Of a stretch of DNA of 6,083 nt, positions 1 through 6,083 are shown piece by piece. This stretch comes from Woeseiaceae bacterium (lineage in GTDB: Bacteria; Pseudomonadota; Gammaproteobacteria; Steroidobacterales; Woeseiaceae): assembly GCA_002715745.1 (NCBI GenBank), contig PBAE01000007.1, positions 38,408 through 44,490 on the forward strand. Direction: 5' to 3'. How positions within the stretch are numbered: the stretch's first letter is position 1; every line of letters starts with the position of its first letter. Under the pieces are notes generated by a model. That model worked only from the letters and a program-made list of their open reading frames with translations, searched no databases and was not told where the DNA came from. A program made the position numbers and the translations under genes.

Positions 1-2231
1 GTTAGCAATAGATATTCATTGACTATAGATAAAGCTATTACGTTATGTTCATCTTTGAGTCTCATACCCCTCACGCCATGAGCTGTCCTTCCCATAGCCC
101 TTACATCGTTCTCATTAAATTTTATTGCTTTTCCATTACTGGCTACAAGGAGTACTTCCTTTTTTCCATTAGTTATAGCTGCATCAATCAAATAATCATC
201 TTTAAGGTTGATAGCTATGATTCCAGAAGATCTTGGCTTTGAAAATAATTTTAAAGGAGTCTTTTTTACAGTTCCATCACTGGTGGCCATAAAAACAAAT
301 GAATCGTTATCAAATTCTCTTATTGGCAGTACTGTACTAATTCTCTCTCCATCCTCAAGCGGCAACAAATTGATAATTGGCTTGCCTCTTGCTCCTCTAC
401 TGGCCATCGGCACTTGATAAACTTTCAACCAGTAGAGTTTTCCTTTACTCGAGAAACAAAGGAGAGTGTCATGAGTGTTTGCTACCCAAATTTTATCTAT
501 GAAATCCTCATCCTTCATTTTTGTAGATGACTTACCTCTACCACCTCTTTTTTGAGCTTGATAAGTATCTGGTGATTGAGATTTAATATACCCACTATGC
601 GATAGAGTAACTACGACCTCCTCGTCGGGTATTAAGTCCTCATCAACAAGATCTGTATAGTCGTTATTTATTTCAGTTAATCTAGAGTCACCATAATCAG
701 ATAGAGTTTCATTTAGTTCGTTTCTAATTACATCCATTAACACTTCTGTGTGCGTGAGTATTTTTGTATATTCACTAATCAAGTCAAGAACTTTTATGTA
801 TTCTTCAATAATCTTCTCTTGTTCGAGACCTGTTAACCGATGAAGTCTCAAATCAAGAATTGCTTGTGCCTGGATCGGAGATAGTTTGTAACCTTTTGGA
901 GACATTCCAAAACTCCCAACTATATTTTTAGGTGAAGTTTCGGTGTTACCAGAATTTTTCAGCATTTTCTTTACAGCTCCTGGTTTCCAGGATTTTTTAA
1001 GTAGAGCTTCTCTGGCATCAACAGGTGTGGGAGATGATTTGATAAGCTTAATCACATCGTCAATATTTGAAAGAGCGACAGCCTGACCTTCCAGGATATG
1101 TGCTCGATCTCTCGCTTTATTGAGATCATATATCGTTCTTCTTGTAACTACTTCACGTCGATGAGAAATGAATGCCTCTAGTACTTGCTTTAAGTTGAGT
1201 AATTTAGGCTGACCATCATGCAGAGCTACCATATTGATTCCGAAAACAGTTTGCAGCGATGTTTGTTTGTATAAGTTATTTAATACCACGTCAACGACCT
1301 CGCCTTGACGAAGCTCAATAACTATCCTCATTCCATCTTTATCTGACTCATCTCTTAGTTCAGTGATACCTTCAATTTTTTTATCCCTAACTAATTCAGC
1401 AATTTTTTCAATTAATCGTGCTTTATTAACCTGATAAGGCAACTCTTTAACGATTATTGCTTCTCTATTTTTTTTACCTATTGGCTCAATTTCAACTTTT
1501 CCTCTGATATGAACACGTCCTCTTCCAGTGAGATAAGCCTCACGGATACCTTGTGCACCATTTATTATTCCAGCTGTTGGGAAATCTGGTCCTGGAATGT
1601 GCTGCATCAGCTCCTTAGTTTCTATCAAGGGATTGTCTATCATCGCCAAGCATGCTTTGATAACCTCTGAAAGATTATGAGGCGGGATATTTGTGGCCAT
1701 CCCAACCGCTATCCCAGAAGAGCCATTAATCAGCAGATTTGGAAATTTTGTTGGCATTACAGATGGCTCAGATTCTGAGCCATCATAATTTTCGATGAAA
1801 TCCACAGTTTCTTTGTCCAGATCAGCAAGTATTTCATGTGAAATTTTTGCCATTCTCACTTCTGTATATCTCATTGCAGCAGGTGAATCACCATCAATTG
1901 AGCCAAAATTGCCCTGACCGTCAACCATCATATATCTCATAGAAAATGATTGAGCCATTCTTACTATTGTATCGTAAACTGCAGTGTCACCATGTGGATG
2001 GTATTTACCTATTACGTCTCCTACGACACGTGCTGATTTTTTATAAGGTTTGTTATAATCGTTTCCAAGGACTTTCATAGCATACAAAACTCTTCTATGA
2101 ACTGGTTTTAGGCCATCTCTTACATCAGGCAGCGCCCTTCCTACAATCACGCTCATGGCATAATCTAGGTAGGATTGTTGCATTTCCTTTTCAAGGCTGA
2201 CTGATAATATTTCTTTTGCTGGATCTTTCAT
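1..2231 (-). CDS. gyrA: DNA gyrase subunit A, N-terminal 743 residues (3' end outside window)
   Basis: GyrA is the DNA-breaking and rejoining subunit of the A2B2 gyrase, which with GyrB introduces negative supercoils in the cytoplasm using ATP. The frame reads through without a stop and matches my memory of E. coli GyrA closely. The catalytic tyrosine in AAMRYTEVR falls at residue 122 (codon 1866-1868), the HPHGD motif at 78-82, and the GyrA box QKRGGRG at 560-566 (534-554), all at E. coli numbering, so the N-terminal domains carry no net insertion or deletion. The winged-helix and tower breakage-reunion domain spans about 1-525. The C-terminal DNA-wrapping pinwheel starts near 530 and is cut by the window edge, with about 130 residues missing if the length is like E. 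coli (875). The ATG at 2231 is secure: an in-frame TGA lies four codons upstream (2244-2246). No clear Shine-Dalgarno sequence precedes it. In the quinolone-resistance region residue 83 is Thr and 87 is Asp. The gene is divergent from ubiG. Confidence 0.98.
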   Translation of the reverse strand, partial: MKDPAKEILSVSLEKEMQQSYLDYAMSVIVGRALPDVRDGLKPVHRRVLYAMKVLGNDYNKPYKKSARVVGDVIGKYHPHGDTAVYDTIVRMAQSFSMRYMMVDGQGNFGSIDGDSPAAMRYTEVRMAKISHEILADLDKETVDFIENYDGSESEPSVMPTKFPNLLINGSSGIAVGMATNIPPHNLSEVIKACLAMIDNPLIETKELMQHIPGPDFPTAGIINGAQGIREAYLTGRGRVHIRGKVEIEPIGKKNREAIIVKELPYQVNKARLIEKIAELVRDKKIEGITELRDESDKDGMRIVIELRQGEVVDVVLNNLYKQTSLQTVFGINMVALHDGQPKLLNLKQVLEAFISHRREVVTRRTIYDLNKARDRAHILEGQAVALSNIDDVIKLIKSSPTPVDAREALLKKSWKPGAVKKMLKNSGNTETSPKNIVGSFGMSPKGYKLSPIQAQAILDLRLHRLTGLEQEKIIEEYIKVLDLISEYTKILTHTEVLMDVIRNELNETLSDYGDSRLTEINNDYTDLVDEDLIPDEEVVVTLSHSGYIKSQSPDTYQAQKRGGRGKSSTKMKDEDFIDKIWVANTHDTLLCFSSKGKLYWLKVYQVPMASRGARGKPIINLLPLEDGERISTVLPIREFDNDSFVFMATSDGTVKKTPLKLFSKPRSSGIIAINLKDDYLIDAAITNGKKEVLLVASNGKAIKFNENDVRAMGRTAHGVRGMRLKDEHNVIALSIVNEYLLL

Positions 2232-2323
2232 AATGAAAATAATTCAAAAACTTTATAATATTAGTAAACAAACATCTAAGTTTTTTCTGGTGTTTTAAAC
2301 GATTAATCTATGATAAAAACCTG

Positions 2324-2329
2324 ATTATA
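2324..2329 (-). promoter_or_regulatory. Candidate -10 element for gyrA
   Basis: Read on the minus strand this is a perfect TATAAT, about 92 bases before the gyrA start codon. The -35 region at a 17-base spacer (2347-2352, read as ATATGA) is a poor match to TTGACA, so the assignment rests on the -10 alone. In such AT-rich DNA a chance match is quite possible. Transcription from here would give a leader of roughly 85 bases. Confidence 0.3.
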
Positions 2330-2377
2330 CAAGTCACAATATAGTATCATATCTACATGGAAGTGACATCATATATA

Positions 2378-2405
2378 TTGAATTATTGAGACACGAAAAT
2401 ATAAT
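2378..2405 (+). promoter_or_regulatory. Candidate sigma-70-type promoter for the ubiG cluster
   Basis: TTGAAT at 2378-2383 and a perfect TATAAT at 2400-2405 are separated by 16 bases, about 55 bases upstream of the ubiG start codon. An overlapping alternative is TTGAGA at 2386-2391 with TATTAT at 2410-2415 (18-base spacer). The gaps downstream are too short for further promoters between genes, so this is the likely main promoter for all four plus-strand genes. The evidence is motif matching only. Confidence 0.45.
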
Positions 2406-2443
2406 ATATTATTATTATATTTCAGATACTTATAAATTTTTTT

Positions 2444-2451
2444 TAAGGTAG
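2444..2451 (+). promoter_or_regulatory. Ribosome binding site of ubiG
   Basis: TAAGGTAG, with its AAGG core at 2445-2448, lies about 12 bases before the ATG at 2461. This is slightly long spacing but the only purine-rich anti-SD match here, and it supports the chosen start. The other genes of the cluster lack an equally good site and probably depend on coupling to upstream translation. Confidence 0.55.
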
Positions 2452-2460
2452 TTATCTATT

Positions 2461-3171
2461 ATGGATAAAATAAATGTAGATAGTAGTGAGATTGATAAAT
2501 TTAATCGTTTATCCACAAGATGGTGGGATCCAAACGGAGATTTCAAACCACTGCATGAAATCAACCCTTTGCGACTTGATTTTATATTAAAAAATATCAA
2601 TCTTAATAATTGTAATATTGCGGATATAGGTTGTGGTGGTGGGATTTTATCAGAATCGATGATTGATTATGGAGCGCATGTTACTGGAATTGATATGGCA
2701 CCTGATGTATTAAGAGTCGCGAACATACACAAGAAAGAATCAAAAAAGGACATAGAATATATCAATATAACGGTAGAAGAATTAGCTGAGCGATCACCAA
2801 AATCTTTTGATGTCGTGACCTGCATGGAAATGATTGAACACGTTCCTGATCCCAGTAAAGTAATTGATTCATGTTCTGAATTACTTAAACCAAATGGCTT
2901 CGTATTTTTTTCAACTATCAATAGAAATTTAAAATCATTTATTCTTGCTATTCTTGGTGCTGAGCATTTTCTAAAACTACTTCCAATTGGGACGCATCAA
3001 TATGACAAATTTATAAAGCCCTCAGAAGTTAATAACTGGTCAAGATCTGCATCTCTGGAATTAGTTGATACTACAGGTATTCACTATAATCCACTGACAA
3101 AGAAATACTCACTTGGAAGAAACCTCGATGTTAACTACATAATGTGTTTTAGAAAATTAACCAATGAATAA
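2461..3171 (+). CDS. ubiG: Ubiquinone biosynthesis O-methyltransferase UbiG
   Basis: UbiG is the S-adenosylmethionine-dependent methyltransferase that carries out both O-methylations of ubiquinone synthesis, on the 2-polyprenyl-6-hydroxyphenol intermediate and on 3-demethylubiquinol. It acts at the inner face of the cytoplasmic membrane. The 236 residues match the usual length (about 240). Visible family marks are the N-terminal signature RWWDPNGDFKPLHEINPLRL at 20-39, the SAM-binding glycine loop DIGCGGG at 55-61, the acidic end of strand 2 in GID at 76-78, CMEMIEHVPDP at 121-131, STINRN at 151-156, the segment of about 167-189 that corresponds to the membrane-lipid contact region of the E. 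coli enzyme, and LDVNYI near the C terminus. It is the first gene of a plus-strand cluster and its last 8 bases overlap the next gene. Its presence implies a respiratory, ubiquinone-making organism. Confidence 0.97.
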   Translation: MDKINVDSSEIDKFNRLSTRWWDPNGDFKPLHEINPLRLDFILKNINLNNCNIADIGCGGGILSESMIDYGAHVTGIDMAPDVLRVANIHKKESKKDIEYINITVEELAERSPKSFDVVTCMEMIEHVPDPSKVIDSCSELLKPNGFVFFSTINRNLKSFILAILGAEHFLKLLPIGTHQYDKFIKPSEVNNWSRSASLELVDTTGIHYNPLTKKYSLGRNLDVNYIMCFRKLTNE

Positions 3172-3835
3172 AAAACATGATAAAGCCTTTTTGTTTGATC
3201 TAGACGGAACGCTTATTGATACGGCTCCAGATATGATTCATGCGCTAAAGTCCGTTCTAGATAATAATCATACAAATACTCAAATATCAGATGAAACTCT
3301 CAGGAAATACGTTTCAGATGGGTCAATCGGCTTAATTAATCTTGTCTTTCCGAACAAAAATAATGAAGAAATACAGCGTCTTCAATCACAATTTTTGGAT
3401 ATATATGAAAAGAATCTTTTAAATGAATCTCGAATATTTCCTCATCTAGATGATTTATTAGTTTTTTTTAAAGATAATCATTTTATGTGGGGAATAGTAA
3501 CTAACAAGCCAACTAGAATGACGTTACAACTTTTAAACTGTTTAGGGATATACTGCCCATTTGTAGTTTGTGGCGATACATTAAGAGACAGAAAACCAAG
3601 TCCCAAGCCACTATTAATTGCAAGCAAATTGATGAATATAGACCCAATAAATATTATGTATGTAGGTGATGCGAAAAGAGATATTGATGCAGGTAGACTT
3701 GCCAATATGAAAACTGTCTCTGCAGATTATGGGTATATCAAAGATGGGGATGATCCAAAATCGTGGAATGCTGATATATGCGTAAAATCTCCATTAATTT
3801 TAAACAAAATGATAAAAAAGGACTGCTATAGATAG
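3164..3835 (+). CDS. mupP: HAD-family phosphatase, MupP/Gph type
   Basis: This is a cytoplasmic haloacid-dehalogenase phosphatase of 223 residues with a helical cap after motif I. Catalytic motifs are complete: DLDGT with nucleophile Asp12 and acid/base Asp14, VTN with Thr113 (motif II), the RKPSP lysine Lys144 (motif III) and GDAKRDID with Asp169 and Asp173 (motif IV, Mg2+ binding). The stretch WGIVTNKP at 109-116 and the C-terminal GYI..GDDP..W.AD pattern at 190-204 resemble Pseudomonas MupP, the N-acetylmuramate-6-phosphate phosphatase of cell-wall recycling, which as I recall also follows ubiG. The close relative Gph (phosphoglycolate phosphatase) shares these motifs, so the substrate is inferred mainly from gene order and the symbol is provisional. 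The ATG lies inside the end of ubiG (overlap ATGAATAA, 3164-3171) with no clear ribosome site, which suggests translational coupling. Confidence 0.85.
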   Translation: MNKKHDKAFLFDLDGTLIDTAPDMIHALKSVLDNNHTNTQISDETLRKYVSDGSIGLINLVFPNKNNEEIQRLQSQFLDIYEKNLLNESRIFPHLDDLLVFFKDNHFMWGIVTNKPTRMTLQLLNCLGIYCPFVVCGDTLRDRKPSPKPLLIASKLMNIDPINIMYVGDAKRDIDAGRLANMKTVSADYGYIKDGDDPKSWNADICVKSPLILNKMIKKDCYR

Positions 3836-3839
3836 TTAA

Positions 3840-5087
3840 ATGGTTTTTTCAGATATAACAATATTTATTTTCGGTTTAACACTTGGTCTAATTTGCGCTC
3901 TTCTACTCAAAAACAAGAGTAATTCAAAACTCAGAGAAGAAAATCAAATTCTAAATTTGAAGATTAAACATCAAGATGAACTAGAGGACGAGAGAAATAA
4001 GGCTATTGATGCGGCATCATCACCACTTAGAGAAGCATTTCAGGATATATCCAATAAATCACTAAAACAAAATAGTGAAAATTTTCTTAGACTAGCAGAA
4101 GAGAATTTAAACAAACACCACGAAATTTCCAAAAGTGCACTTAAAAAACGTGAAAATGCAATTCAAGGTTTAATAAGCCCGATTGAGAAAGAGCTTAATA
4201 AAATTCAAATTCAAAATTCTAATCTCGAGCAATCAAGAAGTCAGGCATATGGAGGAATTAAAGCTCAATTACAGGAAATGCAGAAGACGAATAAATCTTT
4301 ATTTGATGAAACTAATAACTTGGTTAATGCACTCAAGCGCCCTGAGGTTCGTGGTCGTTGGGGTGAGATTACATTAAAAAGATTAGTTGAGCTGGCTGGA
4401 ATGAGTGAACATTGTGATTATGGTGAACAGGTCCATACAAAATCTGAAGATGTCGCCATTAGACCAGACATGATTATAAAAATGCCCGATAGGCGTGAAT
4501 TGGTCGTTGATGCCAAAACATCAACGAAAGCTTATCTTGACGCGATGGAAACATCAGATGTAAAAAAACAGAAGATGTTTCTTAAAAAGCATTCTCAAAA
4601 TGTGAAAGATCATATAAAAAAGTTGTCTGCAAAAAATTATTGGGATCAATTTGAAAATAGTCCAGACTTTGTAATCTTATTTATACCCGGTGATCAGTTT
4701 CTGAGTTCAGCTCTGAATGAAGACAATGAATTAATTGAGTTTGCCTTATCTAATCAGGTTATTCTTGCAACACCTACAAGTTTTATAGCGTTGCTTAAGG
4801 CGATTCATTATGGCTGGAGACAGCACAGCCTTGCTGATAATGCTCAGGAAATTAGGAGGCTTGCAGAAGACCTGCACTCTAGGTTGTTTGCATTTGTAAA
4901 TCATGTAGATAAACTTGGCAATCAGTTATCCAGCAGTGTTGAAAATTACAATAAGGCGATAAGCTCACTTGAGAGCAGAGTCCTTCCTGGTGCACGAAAA
5001 TTTAAAGAGCTTGGTGCAAATCCAAAAAAAACATTGAATAAATTAAAACAAATTGATGTAACTACGAGAAAACCTAACAAAGAATAA
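3840..5087 (+). CDS. rmuC: RmuC-family protein (DNA recombination/genome maintenance)
   Basis: RmuC is a poorly understood protein; in E. coli its loss raises inversion frequency between short inverted repeats, and the family carries a nuclease-like core. This 415-residue member has a hydrophobic segment at about 5-23 followed by lysines, so it is probably anchored with its body in the cytoplasm. A long charged, coiled-coil-like region covers about 28-165. The RmuC core follows: RGRWGEITLKRLVELAGM at 171-188, RPDMIIKMPD at 208-217, VVDAKTS at 222-228, FIPGDQF at 281-287, ATPTSFIALL at 310-319, YGWRQ at 324-328 and SRVLPGARKF at 379-388. The spaced Asp210, Asp224 and Lys226 look like a PD-(D/E)XK-type site. 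It is somewhat shorter than E. coli RmuC (about 475), mostly at the ends. It starts 4 bases after the phosphatase; the nearest AAGGA (3818-3822) is too far upstream to be a good ribosome site, so the start depends on coupling. Confidence 0.93.
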   Translation: MVFSDITIFIFGLTLGLICALLLKNKSNSKLREENQILNLKIKHQDELEDERNKAIDAASSPLREAFQDISNKSLKQNSENFLRLAEENLNKHHEISKSALKKRENAIQGLISPIEKELNKIQIQNSNLEQSRSQAYGGIKAQLQEMQKTNKSLFDETNNLVNALKRPEVRGRWGEITLKRLVELAGMSEHCDYGEQVHTKSEDVAIRPDMIIKMPDRRELVVDAKTSTKAYLDAMETSDVKKQKMFLKKHSQNVKDHIKKLSAKNYWDQFENSPDFVILFIPGDQFLSSALNEDNELIEFALSNQVILATPTSFIALLKAIHYGWRQHSLADNAQEIRRLAEDLHSRLFAFVNHVDKLGNQLSSSVENYNKAISSLESRVLPGARKFKELGANPKKTLNKLKQIDVTTRKPNKE

Positions 5088-5089
5088 TA

Positions 5090-5848
5090 ATGAAAGAGTC
5101 AATTCATACAATACCAGCAAATATTAGCTTTAATCTTAACGATAAAATTATTCTCATTACCGGGGCAACCGATGGGATAGGAAAAGCACTAGCAAAAAAA
5201 ACTGCTAAATTGGGTGCCAAAATTATCTTACATGGCAGAAACAAAAAAAAACTGGAATTACTGTCTGATGATATTGCAGCTGATAATGATTGCCAGAGGC
5301 CTTCCATAGCCCTTCTTGATTTTGAGATCGCTGATTTAAATTCTTATATCAAGTTATCTGATGATATTCATAATAACTTCAATAAACTTGATGGATTAGT
5401 TCACTGTGCTGGTATTCTTGGTGACAAAACAACAATCGAGCAATACAAGCCTGAGGTTTGGCAGAAAGTGTTGCATGTTAATCTAACAGCGCCATTTGTT
5501 CTTACCCAAGCATTATTTGGTGTATTAAAGTTATCGGATTCACCGTCTGTAATTTTTACCTCTAGTAATGTATCAAAAATAGCAAAACCATTTTGGGGGG
5601 CTTACAGTGTCTCAAAGTTTGGAATTGAAGCTTTAGGACAAATGCTAGCTCATGAAAATGACCATATCAAAATGAGAGTAAACATAATAAATCCAGGAGC
5701 TGTTAATACAAAAATGAGACTTCAGGCTTACCCCGCGGAAGATAAAGATCATTTAAAAAACCCAGAGGATGTTTTGTATCCTTACTTATACTTTCTCAGT
5801 GATGAAAGTATTGGCTCAAATTATATGAGCCTAGATGCTCAATATTAA
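5090..5848 (+). CDS. yciK: Short-chain dehydrogenase/reductase, YciK type
   Basis: This is a 252-residue classical SDR oxidoreductase, expected to be cytoplasmic; its substrate is unknown, as for E. coli YciK. The Rossmann fold shows the nucleotide loop TGATDGIG at 24-31, and HGRN at 48-51 places a basic residue (Arg50) suited to NADP(H). HCAG at 105-108 stands in for the usual NNAG. Asn131, the serines of FTSSNV (Ser158/Ser159), Tyr172 and Lys176 (YSVSK) form the catalytic set, followed by NPG at 201-203. YciK identity comes from HCAGILGD, PEVWQKVLHVN, WGAYSVSKF, the PAEDKDHLKNPED segment and the ending SLDAQ. Compared with my memory of E. coli YciK, the N terminus is about six residues longer and the tail after DAQ is missing. 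It starts 2 bases after rmuC with no evident ribosome site, and its stop overlaps the convergent rluB-like gene. Confidence 0.9.
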   Translation: MKESIHTIPANISFNLNDKIILITGATDGIGKALAKKTAKLGAKIILHGRNKKKLELLSDDIAADNDCQRPSIALLDFEIADLNSYIKLSDDIHNNFNKLDGLVHCAGILGDKTTIEQYKPEVWQKVLHVNLTAPFVLTQALFGVLKLSDSPSVIFTSSNVSKIAKPFWGAYSVSKFGIEALGQMLAHENDHIKMRVNIINPGAVNTKMRLQAYPAEDKDHLKNPEDVLYPYLYFLSDESIGSNYMSLDAQY

Positions 5849-5870
5849 CTTTCACCCAAAGTATTAATAT
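5842..5870. terminator. AT-rich hairpin over the convergent stop codons, possible bidirectional terminator
   Basis: ATATTAACTTT (5842-5852) and AAAGTATTAATAT (5858-5870) pair as a 4-bp CTTT/AAAG stem next to the CACCC loop plus a 7-bp ATATTAA/TTAATAT stem, with a two-base bulge between them. It sits exactly where the two convergent genes end and could serve both. The stem is almost all A-T and no strong T-run follows on the plus strand, so it would be weak as an intrinsic terminator. Confidence 0.35.
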
Positions 5871-6083
5871 AATCATACAAATCTTGAGTTTTCCGTAAAC
5901 TTAAATGACTGCATTTTCCTTTTTTCAGTGCTCTTGGTAAAACAATCGGGCCATAGCTTACCCTCATAAGGCGATTTACTTTATAACCAATTGTTTCCCA
6001 CATCCTCTTAATCTCACGATTTCTTCCCTCAGAGATAGCTACTTTGAACCAAGAATTTAATTTTTTTTTCTTTGAAATATGAT
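5845..6083 (-). CDS. rluB: RluB-type 23S rRNA pseudouridine synthase, C-terminal 78 residues (5' part outside window)
   Basis: RluB converts a uridine of 23S rRNA (U2605 in E. coli) to pseudouridine. The minus-strand frame from the right edge to the TAA at 5845-5847 encodes the last 78 residues. The conserved end of the RsuA/RluB/RluE/RluF family is clear: NSWFKVAISEGRNREIKRMW, then GYKVNRLMRVSYGPI and VLPRALKKG. The order and the YGPI..LP..L..G ending fit RluB best, but the catalytic Asp and any S4 domain lie outside the window, so a sister enzyme cannot be fully excluded. In E. coli rluB is, as I recall, close to yciK, which agrees with the neighbour here. The frame near the edge contains a run of nine T on the plus strand (6061-6069) encoding lysines, a spot prone to sequencing or slippage errors. 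The 3' end overlaps the dehydrogenase gene by 4 bases. Confidence 0.88.
   Translation of the reverse strand, partial: HISKKKKLNSWFKVAISEGRNREIKRMWETIGYKVNRLMRVSYGPIVLPRALKKGKCSHLSLRKTQDLYDYINTLGES

Larger units (their letters stand above)
2232..2460. other. Divergent gyrA-ubiG intergenic region
   Basis: This 229-base region is strongly AT-rich and has no credible coding frame on either strand. It must hold the promoters of gyrA (leftward) and of the ubiG cluster (rightward). It contains short palindromes, GATTAATC at 2301-2308 and an all-AT 12-base palindrome at 2401-2412, and the spaced inverted repeat GTCAC (2333-2337) / GTGAC (2363-2367). None is long enough to name a regulator, and such palindromes arise easily by chance in AT-rich DNA. 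Confidence 0.85.

Noticed and set aside
45..417. Two plus-strand open frames (45-242 and 208-417)
   Set aside because: Both lie antisense to well-conserved gyrA coding sequence, have low-complexity translations without recognisable motifs, and no ribosome site.
1..2231. Possible intein or frameshift in gyrA
   Set aside because: The frame is continuous and Tyr122 and the GyrA box fall at exactly the E. coli positions, so there is no insertion or break in the visible part.
2401..2412. Perfect 12-base palindrome as a regulator binding site
   Set aside because: It consists only of A and T in an AT-rich promoter and overlaps the -10 region; no known operator is recognised, so it was not listed as a site.
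2667..2921. Minus-strand open frame within ubiG
   Set aside because: It is antisense to the conserved SAM-binding part of ubiG and encodes nothing recognisable.
3478..3705. Minus-strand open frame within the HAD phosphatase gene
   Set aside because: It is antisense to conserved catalytic motifs II-IV of the phosphatase; its hydrophobic look is a by-product of the opposite strand.
4183..4377. Plus-strand open frame inside rmuC in another frame
   Set aside because: It overlaps the conserved start of the RmuC core, has biased basic composition and no plausible initiation signal.
5104..5307. Minus-strand open frame within the dehydrogenase gene
   Set aside because: It is antisense to the Rossmann nucleotide-binding region, with no supporting motif.
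1..6083. A previously undescribed defence, mobile or multi-gene system
   Set aside because: Every gene belongs to a recognisable core family, there are no repeats arrays, integrase, transposase or toxin-like genes, and base composition looks uniform across the window.

Overview
The window is an AT-rich stretch (by eye about one third G+C) of a bacterial chromosome, densely packed with housekeeping genes. The gene content points to a gammaproteobacterium: gyrA is divergent from ubiG, as I recall it in E. coli, and the run ubiG, MupP/Gph-type phosphatase, YciK-type dehydrogenase resembles what I recall from Pseudomonas. The low G+C, very short gaps and overlapping genes would suit a streamlined (for example marine or host-associated) lineage, but the species cannot be named from this sequence alone.

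Layout. Positions 1-2231 (minus) hold the first 743 codons of gyrA, which continues beyond the left edge. Positions 2232-2460 are the only real intergenic space, a very AT-rich divergent promoter region. From 2461 to 5848 (plus) four genes lie head to tail with an 8-base overlap and then gaps of 4 and 2 bases: ubiG (ubiquinone O-methyltransferase), a HAD phosphatase of the MupP/Gph type, rmuC (membrane-anchored, coiled-coil, nuclease-like protein) and a YciK-type short-chain dehydrogenase. They look like one transcription unit. The last gene converges on, and overlaps by 4 bases, the 3' end of an RluB-type 23S rRNA pseudouridine synthase that enters from the right edge (5845-6083, minus). An AT-rich hairpin covers both stop codons.

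The genes serve different core processes: DNA supercoiling, quinone biosynthesis, phosphosugar clearance or cell-wall recycling, genome maintenance and rRNA modification. Their proximity looks like conserved gammaproteobacterial gene order rather than one pathway. I found no mobile element, CRISPR array, tRNA, rRNA or clear novel system. The points most worth a second look are the position of rmuC inside the ubiG cluster, the convergent overlap with its hairpin, and the natural Thr83 in GyrA.
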